Source: Niabella beijingensis | Lineage (GTDB): Bacteria; Bacteroidota; Bacteroidia; Chitinophagales; Chitinophagaceae | Length of the DNA stretch: 64,000 bases | Direction of reading: 5' to 3' | Assembly: GCF_020034665.1 (NCBI RefSeq) | Contig: NZ_JAIQDI010000001.1 | Coordinates: 496,001 to 560,000, forward strand | Shown: positions 1 through 8,612 of the stretch, piece by piece | Layout of the letters: each line of letters opens with the position of its first letter | How positions within the stretch are numbered: position 1 is the first letter of the stretch | The notes under the pieces: model-generated | Seen by the model: the letters and a program-made list of their open reading frames with translations, nothing else | Told to the model about the DNA's origin: nothing | The model's database searches: none | Made by a program: the position numbers and the translations under genes

Positions 1-460
1 AGGTCATCATTTTATTATCGGCTGTCGCAACTTTTTTAAGGTCGAAAATTACCAATGCTTCAATCGAACTCGCTGGAACAATTGAAGTATCCCTGAGTGC
101 AGCCTGGGATACCACTTCCTGAGCATCGAAAAACTGCGTCACCAACTGATTATTAATCTTAAATCCATACCTTAACGGATTTATATTAATAATTCTAAAA
201 CTGGTTGAACGATTTACATTTACTGAAAACCTTTGTTGCTTAAATAACTTTTTACGTCCGCTATTATAACGTTCGATATAAATGGACCTCAAATCAGGAG
301 AACAAGCATTTAATGTAATCACATCAGTGTAAGGGCCGCTTCCACTTACAGGAGACTTTTTCTGGATTCGTCTTGTAGCGGAGTCTGATTCATAGGACTG
401 TGCACCTGCAAATCCAGTGAATAATAAAATTACGGCAAATAGCAAAGCGCATTTTTTCAT
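1..460 (-). CDS. Secreted protein of unknown function, 3' end beyond window
   Basis: The reading frame starts at an ATG at 460 on the minus strand and is still open at base 1, giving 153 visible residues. The first 20 residues (MKKCALLFAVILLFTGFAGA) form a clear type I signal peptide with a cleavage site after AGA, so the product is probably periplasmic or outer-membrane associated. The rest is a beta-rich, Asn/Ser/Arg-containing stretch with no motif I recognise. It is separated by about 120 bases from the next gene on the same strand and is probably transcribed on its own or with genes outside the window. Confidence 0.75.
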   Translation of the reverse strand, partial: MKKCALLFAVILLFTGFAGAQSYESDSATRRIQKKSPVSGSGPYTDVITLNACSPDLRSIYIERYNSGRKKLFKQQRFSVNVNRSTSFRIININPLRYGFKINNQLVTQFFDAQEVVSQAALRDTSIVPASSIEALVIFDLKKVATADNKMMT

Positions 461-580
461 AACAGAAAGTTTTGATAGTTTGAGAAGATAGAAAAATCCC
501 GACAATGAGAAATAATTGGCCTCTAGAACTAATTTTAAAAAAATACAGTCTTGCAAAAAGCTTAAATCACTATTCTAAAT

Positions 581-1453
581 CTAAATAATAGTCATTGAAA
601 CGGAACTATCATCATCCAAGATTTCTACATACTGAAGATTTTCAATATTTTTTTGGCTTGCCAAGGCGAATACCTCAGACTGGGTCGCATCATCCGCATC
701 CTTAAGAATAATTAATTCTTTAAATATCCCGTCTGGAAGTTTAATTTTCCTTTCTTCGCTATCACGACTATTATCAATAAATAAACGCTGAATCCTAACC
801 TCTTCTTCATATTGGAAGCGAGGCTTCAATGCAAAAGATATTGTCAATAATTGATTTAGGTTCGTGATTCCTGATGGATCGAATTCCAATTCAAACTTCT
901 TAGTCTCTTCAGAATACTTAATCTTGCCCTTTTTACAATTGCCCTCGTTTGCTAAAATGCCTTCCAATAAATCACTATCAATACCTAAACAAATAATATT
1001 ATTGCTTCCTTCATTTCTAAACGAATTCCACAAATTGAATGAATACTTACTTTCCGAAAGACTCATGATGCCTGTCCTGGCGAAGAATACTCCTTTTAAC
1101 AGTTCCATAAATTTTGCGGGATTGGAAACTTTTTCCTCTGCCATTTTTCGTGCGAATTTCTGCTGCATCATGTCTTGTTGAAAAATAGACAATTTGCTAA
1201 GATCAACCCCATATTTGTTAGCGTTATAATTCATCCACCTCTCATATTCATCAAAATGATAGTTATTTAGGTGATCAGTAATTTTAAGTATGATATCAAA
1301 CAACTCCATTTCAGAAAAACCATCCAAATCAAATGCATATTCACCATCCTTTTCCCATTGATCCGCCCCGTAGAAAAAAAGTTCATTTTCAGACAAAAGC
1401 CTTTTTGACCCACGGTCATTCCAATTAATGTATCGGTATAATAAATTTGCCAT
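581..1453 (-). CDS. DUF2971-like protein
   Basis: A 290-residue soluble protein. The pattern fits DUF2971: an N-terminal LYRYI segment, a central LWNSFRNEG...ICLGID block (the family usually shows LWSHYA..HKGVCIGF), and a later ALKPRFQYEEEVRI block matching the family's YE.E.R signature, followed by FKELIILKD. DUF2971 proteins are widespread in accessory and defence regions; their biochemical activity is not established. It lies downstream of Nmad2 and HNH genes on the same strand with a gap of about 190 bases, so it may belong to the same accessory cluster. The family call rests on spaced motifs only. Confidence 0.65.
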   Translation of the reverse strand: MANLLYRYINWNDRGSKRLLSENELFFYGADQWEKDGEYAFDLDGFSEMELFDIILKITDHLNNYHFDEYERWMNYNANKYGVDLSKLSIFQQDMMQQKFARKMAEEKVSNPAKFMELLKGVFFARTGIMSLSESKYSFNLWNSFRNEGSNNIICLGIDSDLLEGILANEGNCKKGKIKYSEETKKFELEFDPSGITNLNQLLTISFALKPRFQYEEEVRIQRLFIDNSRDSEERKIKLPDGIFKELIILKDADDATQSEVFALASQKNIENLQYVEILDDDSSVSMTII

Positions 1454-1640
1454 TTCCCTTAAACAAAATGTTTACAAATTATTTGAGCCTTAAATAAACA
1501 ATCACGTAGGATTTAAAACTGTATTGTCAAAAGTTTCCAGATCAATTTGGAGGACAAGGAGTATTTATGGGCTGCATTGGTTAAATTTAGTTTGGTTAGT
1601 TAAATATACAAATAATTCAAATATAATAAAAGGGGAAATT

Positions 1641-2282
1641 TTACTCCGTATGAGAACATTTCCGATGATGGCCGCATTCAACATCTGTTGTGAAGGCAAA
1701 TCGCATCCTTTCTTTAGGTTCCGAATAAACACTGTTCTTTGCCTTCGCCTGACTCATGATCCAGTCTACAAAAGCTTCAAAATAAGGCTTATTTAAAGTT
1801 GACTTATAACCCTGACCCTGGTTCACAATGGGCAATAAATAATCAGGAAGCGGCTCTGGATGATCTCCAAAATAATAAAAATGGTCAGAAAGTAAGGTAT
1901 AAACTCCGCTCAAATCACGTCTACGGTTTTCTTCAACATGTACACTTTTCAACAATTTTGGCGGCTCGGTACTGAAATCATAAATGCAATCACCCACTCG
2001 CTCTTTGTAACTTTTACCACGCCAATTGGGTATTTTCTCAGGCAAGAATTTTTTACAATAAAGATCATACTCTGCCATCGTCATTTTAGCAGTAACCTCC
2101 ATTGCGTACACAACTTTGTTCTCAAATCTGTGACGGGCAGATCCTGTTCCCACAATCCAATCCCCCACCTGGGCCACCTTGCGTATAACCGGTTTGCAAA
2201 TATTAAGGGTACACATCCCCCAAAAAGGATTGGGGGCAGCGCCATTGTCAAATGGAATACAATATGAGAAAAGCTTTGCCAA
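1641..2282 (-). CDS. Nucleotide modification-associated domain 2 (Nmad2) protein
   Basis: A 213-residue protein with the features of Nmad2: N-terminal FSYCIPFDNGAAPNPFWG, then CTLNICKPVIR and VGDWIVGTGSARH, all close to the family pattern APNPF.G.CTLa.CKP.IR..A..GDWV.GTGS. The Nmad families were proposed by comparative genomics to be linked to modified bases in phage and bacterial DNA; the exact role is unproven. The start is a TTG at 2282: an in-frame TAA lies 15 bases upstream and no ATG fits between. It begins 20 bases after an HNH endonuclease gene on the same strand, which suggests a two-gene unit that recognises or attacks modified DNA (inference). Confidence 0.75.
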   Translation of the reverse strand: MAKLFSYCIPFDNGAAPNPFWGMCTLNICKPVIRKVAQVGDWIVGTGSARHRFENKVVYAMEVTAKMTMAEYDLYCKKFLPEKIPNWRGKSYKERVGDCIYDFSTEPPKLLKSVHVEENRRRDLSGVYTLLSDHFYYFGDHPEPLPDYLLPIVNQGQGYKSTLNKPYFEAFVDWIMSQAKAKNSVYSEPKERMRFAFTTDVECGHHRKCSHTE

Positions 2283-2302
2283 AACAGAATCGTTTTATTG
2301 CA

Positions 2303-3085
2303 TTATATTTCAAACACAATTTTGTAATTGCTACCATTCAGGTTAATTTCAAGAATTCCCTTTGTATGGTTTAATATGACCAGGTGCCCCAAATCAAATT
2401 CCTTGTGATGGTTTGGACATAGCAAGATAATATTACTGAGCGTTTCCCCTCCTTTTTTATGTTTTGCTTTGATATGCGCCGCCTCAATATATTTCTTACC
2501 ACCTCTTTTCAAAATATATTTACCGCAAAGCTGGCAGGAAAAATCCCGCAAGATTTTTATTTGAGCAATTGTTTTATTATCCCGCCGGTAAGCTTTCCCA
2601 CTAATATAGATCACTTCCGGTTCCTTTTCTTTAAGATTTTTTAAAGCATCCAGAATCTCTGATTTAGAAATTCCGGATTGCTCAATTTGTTCAATAATTT
2701 CTTCCTGCTCAATTTCATCCACAGATCGTGAATCTATTAAAGCACTATATCGCTTATAAATAAGCTTCATCGCTCTAAGATTCACTTTCCGAAGGCCCTC
2801 ATAATATTTAATGTGCTCATCAAAAGCAAACAAAGCTTTTTCAAGAACCTTAGTACCATAATCTTTTAAAATATTTTCCAGAAAATATTCCATTGCCAAA
2901 GAATTCATTCTTCTTGTAAATCTCCGGCCTTCCATTAAACATCTAAAGTCATGAATATAGCCAGCAGTAGAATTTTTATTAGTCCCATACCTGTCAGCTA
3001 AAAAACTTATCCCCTCGGTGCGCCGTATTTTCTTTTCAAAAACCTGCTTTGAAATTTCATAACATTCTGATATGACATCGGGCAT
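2303..3085 (-). CDS. HNH endonuclease with helical N-terminal region
   Basis: A 260-residue protein. The C-terminal 90 residues carry an HNH nuclease: a CQLCG knuckle, KYIEAAHI (the first catalytic His), NIILLCPNHHKEFD with the Asn and the final metal-binding His pair. The first 165 residues are charged and mostly helical (for example RRTEGISFLADRYG), likely a recognition or oligomerisation region. It is immediately upstream of the Nmad2 gene on the same strand. HNH enzymes of this layout act in restriction of foreign or modified DNA; the target cannot be read from the sequence. Confidence 0.8.
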   Translation of the reverse strand: MPDVISECYEISKQVFEKKIRRTEGISFLADRYGTNKNSTAGYIHDFRCLMEGRRFTRRMNSLAMEYFLENILKDYGTKVLEKALFAFDEHIKYYEGLRKVNLRAMKLIYKRYSALIDSRSVDEIEQEEIIEQIEQSGISKSEILDALKNLKEKEPEVIYISGKAYRRDNKTIAQIKILRDFSCQLCGKYILKRGGKKYIEAAHIKAKHKKGGETLSNIILLCPNHHKEFDLGHLVILNHTKGILEINLNGSNYKIVFEI

Positions 3086-3232
3086 TTTATTTAGTCTTTT
3101 TTTATTTTAGGGCCAGCGTTCTAAATATTATAAATATAAAACGGGTTCACCAAGTTATTCCTGTAACTTCAAAAAAGAATTTGCCCCGTTATAACCTGAG
3201 TTTTTCAGATCATATTGGCATACTACTCTCAA

Positions 3233-3640
3233 TTAAAGGTCCAAATAAGTAATGGATTCCGGTACAATATTTACCAACCCATCTGTTAGTAATTCTTCAA
3301 CCGTACAGCCAGACCGGATCAACCAGTAAGAACTTTCTTCCGTATCCCCTTTTGCAAAAAATGGGAAACCCTCTACTACTTTCCCATCAGCAAACGCCAT
3401 TGCTTTTGCTTTCAGAAAATTCGGTTGGGGTTTCTCTAAATCCCGTTCACCTAAATGAACCATGCCGCCGGTCGTTAATCCTTCCACAGTACAATCAGCA
3501 CGAACCATCCAATAAGAATTTAAACCCTCTTTGGTTACAGCACAAATGGGAAAACCCTCCAGCATTTCACCCGTTGCAGGATCTTTAATTTTGGCTTTAA
3601 GAAGTTTTGGCGACATTATATTTTCAGCATCGGACCTCAT
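3233..3640 (-). CDS. Unknown protein with two internal repeats
   Basis: A 135-residue protein made of two copies of a unit of about 50 residues. Copy 1 runs from LKAKIKDPATGEMLEGFP to VRADCTVEGLTTGGMVHL, copy 2 from LKAKAMAFADGKVVEGFP to IRSGCTVEELLTDGLVNI. Shared landmarks are LKAK, EGFP, SYW(M/L)(V/I)R and a Cys in CTVE. The pattern suggests a small two-bladed beta or ligand-binding fold. There is no signal peptide. I do not recognise the family. It lies between the HNH gene and another unknown gene on the same strand. Confidence 0.6.
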   Translation of the reverse strand: MRSDAENIMSPKLLKAKIKDPATGEMLEGFPICAVTKEGLNSYWMVRADCTVEGLTTGGMVHLGERDLEKPQPNFLKAKAMAFADGKVVEGFPFFAKGDTEESSYWLIRSGCTVEELLTDGLVNIVPESITYLDL

Positions 3641-3669
3641 CGCTATTTTTCTTCAAATATAACCAAGAG

Positions 3670-4260
3670 TTATGGAAGTGTTTTACGGAAGTCCGGTAAA
3701 TCTTGCCCTACCTTTACTAATTGTTCAATCAATTGAATATCATTGGCATCTACACGTATCTTAACACCGGATGGGTACTCCAAGGTAATACTTTTTGTAG
3801 CCTGGCATTCAAAACTACTGCCATAGGAATAGGATAGCGCATTATCTACTGGTGCCCCGGCAAAACTCTCTACAAAATCACCTATTTTAGAAACGGTTAA
3901 ACTAGACAAGTCTCTGCCGCGCCTGGTTTCAAAATACTCATACCTTGTATACGGCCGCAGGGAGAAATCAATTAACCAAGCCAATAATTCAAGATTTTTA
4001 TCACTGGTTTTACCTGTCCTTCCTTTGAGGAAGTTGCACAGTGGTTTGAATTTATCCGTATCAAAAGTTCTGATTGTGGATAGCCGGAGGTCCTCCTCAC
4101 CAGGACGCTCAAAAAAACTTCTTAACAACATCAAATCAATAGGATCAGCTTCGTTTTCAATTAGCATACCTCTAAAGACCACTATACATTCCTGCCTTAA
4201 TTTTGCCGGAGTTGGATTTACCAGGTTAATCGACAATTTCCCGCTGGCTTTTTTTTTCAA
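3670..4260 (-). CDS. Unknown soluble protein
   Basis: A 196-residue protein, or 166 residues if translation begins at the first ATG near 4170; the longer form would start with TTG at 4260. No signal peptide or membrane segment. The middle is helical (LELLAWLIDFSLRPYTRYEY) and the C-terminus ends in LEYPSGVKIRVDANDIQLIE, which faintly recalls the tail of small IS66 accessory proteins, but the DNA-binding N-terminus of those is absent and no transposase is near. Codon use and strand match its neighbours. No function is offered. Confidence 0.5.
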   Translation of the reverse strand: MKKKASGKLSINLVNPTPAKLRQECIVVFRGMLIENEADPIDLMLLRSFFERPGEEDLRLSTIRTFDTDKFKPLCNFLKGRTGKTSDKNLELLAWLIDFSLRPYTRYEYFETRRGRDLSSLTVSKIGDFVESFAGAPVDNALSYSYGSSFECQATKSITLEYPSGVKIRVDANDIQLIEQLVKVGQDLPDFRKTLP

Positions 4261-4384
4261 ATAATTGCAGGATTTCAGTTTTGTAATTTTCCATAATTCA
4301 AAAGTTTTAGACTATGAATTTACACTATTGGAATCGGAAAGTCTAGTGAAAAATGCCGTACCCTGCCTGTCTTTAAGACTAAAC

Positions 4385-4633
4385 TTACTTTTTTTCGCTT
4401 TTCAACTGGTCCAATCCACTTTGGAGCATCTTCAAATGAAAGATCCTCATTTCTATGATTATGGGCGACAATACACCATCATTAAGCATTTTTATATTCT
4501 CATTTATATACTTCCTTGGGTTATGCTGCGTTACTCCCTGATTTACCGGCAATACCACTGGCATTTCTCCGTAATCCGAAAAATAATGATCCAAAACATC
4601 AACCTGGGCCTTCTGCTGGGGGGATAATTCCAT
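4385..4633 (-). CDS. Small unknown protein
   Basis: An 82-residue, charged, helix-rich protein beginning MELSPQQKAQVDVLDHYF. It is on the same strand as the upstream accessory genes. An overlapping plus-strand frame (4265-4627) is hydrophobic and irregular in composition, so the minus-strand reading is preferred. No motif is recognised. Confidence 0.45.
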   Translation of the reverse strand: MELSPQQKAQVDVLDHYFSDYGEMPVVLPVNQGVTQHNPRKYINENIKMLNDGVLSPIIIEMRIFHLKMLQSGLDQLKSEKK

Positions 4634-4738
4634 GCCGCAAATCTACCTCAAAAATTCAAGAAATATAATAGATCTGAGAAACCATTCTTAAGGAGAAAAT
4701 AAATCCTATGCCGAACACCAGGAATATTTAGTATTTTT

Positions 4739-4752
4739 ATACCACTTAGTAT
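4739..4752. promoter_or_regulatory. Imperfect ACCA-NN-TGGT-type palindrome before the DUF4249 gene
   Basis: ATACCACTTAGTAT is one base away from the palindrome ATACCA-NN-TGGTAT. It sits 155 bases upstream of the DUF4249 start and is preceded by a T-rich run (TTTTTAT), like the better matches at 6730 and 12495. It may be a weak operator of the neighbouring TetR protein; this is inference from repetition only. Confidence 0.3.
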
Positions 4753-4906
4753 ACTTCCTGGATCAAGCCACCACAGATCACTATAAAACAATCATTGTTG
4801 CCTGCTTTTCCAGAATATATTACGCTGTTCCAATAGTGGACCTTTTTTTAACGGAACCATTTGATTCATGCCCATGCGTTGATAATTGACAAAATTTAAA
4901 AAACAA

Positions 4907-5722
4907 ATGAAACCTATAAAAAAAACTATTGCTATCTTATCACTACTTACGCTTGTTCTTGGAGCCTGCCGCAAAGTGATCCGCCTGGATCTTGACGACC
5001 TGGATTATCAAAAGGACGTAATACAGGCAATCCTTTCAAGTGATAAAGATTCCGTTGTGGTATTTTTATCGAAGACCCTGAAGATAGAAGACCCCAACCT
5101 TTACGAAGGGAATAACAATGCTCAAATTCTAATAAACAGAGACGGAGGTATTCCGTTAACATTAGAAGGCCGTGGAAATGGCAGATACGTAACATATATC
5201 AAAACCAGCCCCGGTGAAAAATACACCTTAGATGTGCAGCTGTCAACGGCAAGGTATTTGGCATCATCCACGATGCCCGCTAAAGTGAATTTTGATTCCT
5301 TGTACTATACAAAAAGAACCATTTTAGGGATCAAACAATACATTCCAACAGTCGTTTTTCACGATCCTCCGGGGGTCACTAACTTTTATCGCTTTATTTT
5401 AACTGTTGATGGATTTGAAAACACTACTATATTTCTTGAAAACGACCGGCTTTTTGACGGCAAAACAGTAACCCTGGAGATCTTAGATGCCTTTCAGGAC
5501 CAAAACGCATCAACGTTTATTGACAAATACGATAGTGTAATTGTCAATATGCAATGTATTGAAGAACCTGTTTATACCTATTTATACCAGCTACGTGAGG
5601 CTGCTTTAGGAAACGGAGGTACCACAAATCCAGGCAACCCAAAATCCAACTTTTCCGGCGGTGCTTTGGGGTATTTCAGCGCACAGACCTCCCAAAAAAA
5701 AGGATTTGTACCCAGGGATTAA
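4907..5722 (+). CDS. DUF4249 family lipoprotein
   Basis: A 271-residue lipoprotein. The ATG at 4907 is chosen because it places the signal peptide MKPIKKTIAILSLLTLVLGA directly before the lipobox Cys (LGAC). An upstream TTG at 4886 would add seven residues. The body follows the DUF4249 pattern known in Bacteroidota: a start of the mature protein with VIRLDLDD, repeated beta strands, TKRT.LGIKQYIPTVVFHDPPG, and near the end NPGNPKSNFSGGALGYFSA. Such proteins are usually encoded next to a TonB-dependent receptor and are thought to help outer-membrane uptake; no receptor gene is beside this one, which makes it an orphan. A tetR gene follows 200 bases downstream. Confidence 0.85.
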   Translation: MKPIKKTIAILSLLTLVLGACRKVIRLDLDDLDYQKDVIQAILSSDKDSVVVFLSKTLKIEDPNLYEGNNNAQILINRDGGIPLTLEGRGNGRYVTYIKTSPGEKYTLDVQLSTARYLASSTMPAKVNFDSLYYTKRTILGIKQYIPTVVFHDPPGVTNFYRFILTVDGFENTTIFLENDRLFDGKTVTLEILDAFQDQNASTFIDKYDSVIVNMQCIEEPVYTYLYQLREAALGNGGTTNPGNPKSNFSGGALGYFSAQTSQKKGFVPRD

Positions 5723-5919
5723 GAAAACTAATCCACAAGGAGGCTTAAATTACTGCTAAATTTCGCGCCAATATTCCAGTTTGTTGTTGTTTAAGTAAAT
5801 TTGGATCAGGTTTTATCTTGTCCATTTTTTTCGGATGCTTCTTTGTGCGTACAACAAAGATACCCCGGCAATACTGGCCTGGATTTAAACTGCATTTTCA
5901 GCACATAAACCAATAAACT

Positions 5920-6579
5920 TTGAAAACTACAACAAAAAAAACCGGGAAAGCCCCGGCTATATATGATAAAGAGCGTACTAAGTCCAAGCTTATTAAAGCT
6001 GTCGGAAAGATCCTTGTAAAGGAAGGATTTCAGAATGTACGCATTAATAAAGTGGCAGAAGTGGCCGGAGTGGCCAAAAAAGGGATATATGAGTACTTTG
6101 GAGGCCTTGACGGATTAATAAAAGCCTATTTAAGCCAGGTAGACTTTTGGCAGATTGAAAAGCAAAAATTAGAGGCCAACAACGATCAAACGTTGCCAGA
6201 CATTACCAAAGATTTTATGCTAAACCTGCTAAAAGCAGATTTTCAGTATTTTTTAAACTCTGCCGAAATGCAAAAAATTGTTTTGTGGGGCATCAGCGAA
6301 AAAAATAAAGCCATTCGCGCACTGGCTGATGAGCGGGAAGAGCTGGGAGCAACCGTATTTCATCAGGCAGACGAAATTTTCAAGGGCACTAAGGTCGATT
6401 ACAGAGCAACAATAGCTATTCTTGTTTCAGCGATTTATTATACGGTGCTGCACGTTAAGGGTACCGGCGGCAATATGTGCGGCATTGACGTGTCTTCAAA
6501 AGAAGGTACCGAAAGAATGTTCAAAGCAATGGATCGCCTGCTTCAGTTAACTTATAAATATGCTGACATTAAGTTATAA
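5920..6579 (+). CDS. TetR/AcrR family transcriptional regulator
   Basis: A 219-residue DNA-binding regulator. The N-terminal helix-turn-helix is typical of TetR: LIKAVGKILVKEGFQNVRIN, then KVAEVAGVAKKGIYEYFGG (recognition helix) and LIKAYL. The C-terminal 150 residues form the expected helical ligand-binding and dimer domain. The start is a TTG at 5920; a TAA at 5914 in the same frame excludes a longer form and no early ATG exists. It is followed by a terminator-like hairpin at 6648. Repeated ACCA-NN-TGGT palindromes in the adjacent intergenic regions are candidate binding sites. The ligand is unknown. Confidence 0.9.
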   Translation: MKTTTKKTGKAPAIYDKERTKSKLIKAVGKILVKEGFQNVRINKVAEVAGVAKKGIYEYFGGLDGLIKAYLSQVDFWQIEKQKLEANNDQTLPDITKDFMLNLLKADFQYFLNSAEMQKIVLWGISEKNKAIRALADEREELGATVFHQADEIFKGTKVDYRATIAILVSAIYYTVLHVKGTGGNMCGIDVSSKEGTERMFKAMDRLLQLTYKYADIKL

Positions 6580-6647
6580 AATACATAACATCGGCATTTA
6601 AAAACACCTGCTCAACAATTACACTTATTTGGTTTTGACTTCTTATA

Positions 6648-6670
6648 CCCCACCAATTGGTGGGGTTTTC
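6648..6670 (+). terminator. Hairpin terminator after tetR
   Basis: CCCCACCAATTGGTGGGG (6648-6665) is a perfect palindrome that folds as a seven-base stem with an AATT loop, followed by TTTTCC. Position 70 bases past the tetR stop fits a Rho-independent terminator. Its core ACCAATTGGT also matches the ACCA-NN-TGGT motif seen nearby, so an operator role is possible. Confidence 0.6.
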
Positions 6671-6729
6671 CAATACCCTGCTTTTACGGCCTTTTTTTTG
6701 CAACAGGCAAATATTTATTTAACATTTTT

Positions 6730-6743
6730 ATACCAAATGGTGC
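6730..6743. promoter_or_regulatory. ACCA-NN-TGGT palindrome upstream of the oxoamine synthase gene
   Basis: ATACCAAATGGTGC lies 60 bases before the start of the alpha-oxoamine synthase gene, within the likely promoter region, and 150 bases after the tetR stop. It is the best placed copy of a motif also found at 4739, 6652, 12497 and 12519. A role as TetR operator is inferred. Confidence 0.4.
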
Positions 6744-6804
6744 AAATATTTTGTACCTTAACGTTGTCAACCCAATAACGTTCAACCTAAAAGATTAACA
6801 GCTA

Positions 6805-8106
6805 ATGAATCATCAAAACTTTATGAATGCCGTTGATCATACGATCTCAACAGGCGTAAAAAAAGGTATCCTTCATTTAATTCAAAATGGGAACCTAACA
6901 ACCGATAATAAGATCCGCATCAACAATTCCGAACTTTTCAACTTTACAAGTTGCAGCTATTTGGGGCTTGAGCACGACAATCGATTAAAACGGGCTGCTA
7001 TTGCAGCAATTGATCAATACGGTGCCCAATTCTCCGAATCAAGAGCCTATGTATCAATTGGACTATACCAGGAATTGGAGGATTTGATGAGTGAGATTTT
7101 TGACGCACCCACGCTGATCGCCCCCACAACTACACTGGGCCACTTGGCGGCAATACCGGTATTACTGGATTCCGGAGACGCAGTAATTGCAGATCAGCAA
7201 TTGCACAATTCGGTTCTTAGCGGGATCAACGTCTTCAGGGCCAATTGGCCCATTCACTTTGAAGTATTGCGGCATAACCGGGTAGACTTGCTGGAAAAAC
7301 GAATAGAAGAATTACAAACGGAGTATGACAGAGTATGGTATTTTGCCGATGGTGTTTATTCAATGTTTGGAGACCGTTGTCCTGCTGACGAAATTTTTAA
7401 TTTCCTGGACAGATTCCCCTTATTCCATGCTTATATTGACGACGCACACAGCATGAGTATCATGGGTAAAAATGGAAAAGGCTTCATAATCGGCAACCGG
7501 CCGATACACGACAAAATGGTTGTGGCCTCCAGTATGGCAAAAGCTTTTGCCACCGGTGGGGGAATCCTGGTATTTCCTAATAAAGAGCTAGCCCGCAAAG
7601 TAAGAACCTGCGGAGCGCCGTTCAACTCATCGGGTCCGCTACAGCCAGCTTCACTGGGAGCTGCTGTAGCCTCAGCAAAAATACATTTGACAGATGAGAT
7701 CTACAGTTTACAGGCCGAATTGGCAGAAAGAATTCAGTATGCCAATTCACTGTTCCGGCAAACCTCCCTGCCTGTAATTTCAAATTTTGATTCCGGTATC
7801 TTCTTCATAGGAACATCCCGTGCAGAATTAGCGTATGAAATTATGGCAAGGATGATGAAAAGAGGCTTTTTGTTAAACATAGGAGTATTTCCCGCTGTTT
7901 CAAAAAATCATTCCGGGATTCGGTTTACCATTACCGTATTACAAACATTTGAGCAAATTAAAAGTCTCGTTTCCACACTTAACGAGGAATTTATGATTGC
8001 ACTAAAGCAAAATAAATTTTCCCTCGAACAAATCAATAACGCATTTCGGGTTGTAGCAAGTTTGGACAACAGGCCAGCAGGCATCTTTTTAAGTAAAACC
8101 AAATAA
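6805..8106 (+). CDS. Alpha-oxoamine synthase family PLP enzyme
   Basis: A 433-residue PLP-dependent enzyme of the aminotransferase class I/II fold, related to 8-amino-7-oxononanoate synthase (BioF), serine palmitoyltransferase and CqsA. These enzymes condense an amino acid with an acyl-CoA and release CO2. Visible landmarks: NFTSCSYLGLE near residue 50, AYIDDAHSMSIMGKNGKG (the conserved Asp and His of the cofactor site), and SMAKAFATGGG, where the Lys binds PLP. The substrate cannot be told from the sequence; there are no biotin genes around. It starts at an ATG at 6805 and has its own upstream region with a palindrome that may bind the adjacent TetR. Confidence 0.85.
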   Translation: MNHQNFMNAVDHTISTGVKKGILHLIQNGNLTTDNKIRINNSELFNFTSCSYLGLEHDNRLKRAAIAAIDQYGAQFSESRAYVSIGLYQELEDLMSEIFDAPTLIAPTTTLGHLAAIPVLLDSGDAVIADQQLHNSVLSGINVFRANWPIHFEVLRHNRVDLLEKRIEELQTEYDRVWYFADGVYSMFGDRCPADEIFNFLDRFPLFHAYIDDAHSMSIMGKNGKGFIIGNRPIHDKMVVASSMAKAFATGGGILVFPNKELARKVRTCGAPFNSSGPLQPASLGAAVASAKIHLTDEIYSLQAELAERIQYANSLFRQTSLPVISNFDSGIFFIGTSRAELAYEIMARMMKRGFLLNIGVFPAVSKNHSGIRFTITVLQTFEQIKSLVSTLNEEFMIALKQNKFSLEQINNAFRVVASLDNRPAGIFLSKTK

Positions 8107-8143
8107 ATAGAACTATACCGCCGATAGCATACGAAGGAAATTA

Positions 8144-8449
8144 TTATTGCAGCTGAATACTTGTTAATTCAATAACGCTGCCCTGGGCACAATCTGCCTT
8201 AAGGATCTTATCATCCACGATCCTGTATTCAACACAAACCTTTACTCCGCTCGATTGAAACTTTTTATCAATATCATGCTGAAATAAGTAGGTTGTACTT
8301 TTATCGGCAAGTGTAATGTATCCCTTAATTGAACCACAGCCCGGCGTATAATATAAGGTTGCGGCCTGGCATTGGTCAACAGCCTTACCCTTTGAACATC
8401 CTGAAAACAGAAAACCTGCAACTATCAAAAGTCCTAATAATTTTTTCAT
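8144..8449 (-). CDS. Small lipoprotein of unknown function
   Basis: A 101-residue protein beginning MKKLLGLLIVAGFLFSGCSK, a lipoprotein signal peptide with the lipobox FSGC. The ATG at 8449 is used rather than a TTG two codons earlier. The mature part has three or more Cys residues (QCQAATLYYTPGCG, VKVCVEY, LKADCAQG), which may form disulfides. No family is recognised. It converges on the oxoamine synthase gene. Confidence 0.7.
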   Translation of the reverse strand: MKKLLGLLIVAGFLFSGCSKGKAVDQCQAATLYYTPGCGSIKGYITLADKSTTYLFQHDIDKKFQSSGVKVCVEYRIVDDKILKADCAQGSVIELTSIQLQ

Positions 8450-8533
8450 AAACAAACGTTTTAAAAATGATAAACAATATACCTGTATAACGAATTAATT
8501 TCAAAAATCGCAACAGGCCAAAAATGTAGTTTT

Positions 8534-8570
8534 AAAAAAGCTCGCCGTTAAACCGAAGCCAACGACGAGC
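8534..8570 (-). terminator. Rho-independent terminator of the downstream S8 peptidase gene
   Basis: On the minus strand a ten-base stem (GCTCGTCGTT with AACGGCGAGC, one G-U pair) is closed by an eleven-base loop and followed by TTTTTT. It lies 43 bases past the stop of the S8 peptidase gene at 8613. Confidence 0.75.
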
Positions 8571-8612
8571 CTACCTCTACCGTGTTAACTACCGAAGAAC
8601 ATGCCTGAAGAT

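Noticed and set aside
3670..4260. IS66-type accessory protein
   Set aside because: Only the C-terminal EYPSGV segment resembles that family; the DNA-binding start, a transposase and terminal repeats are missing.
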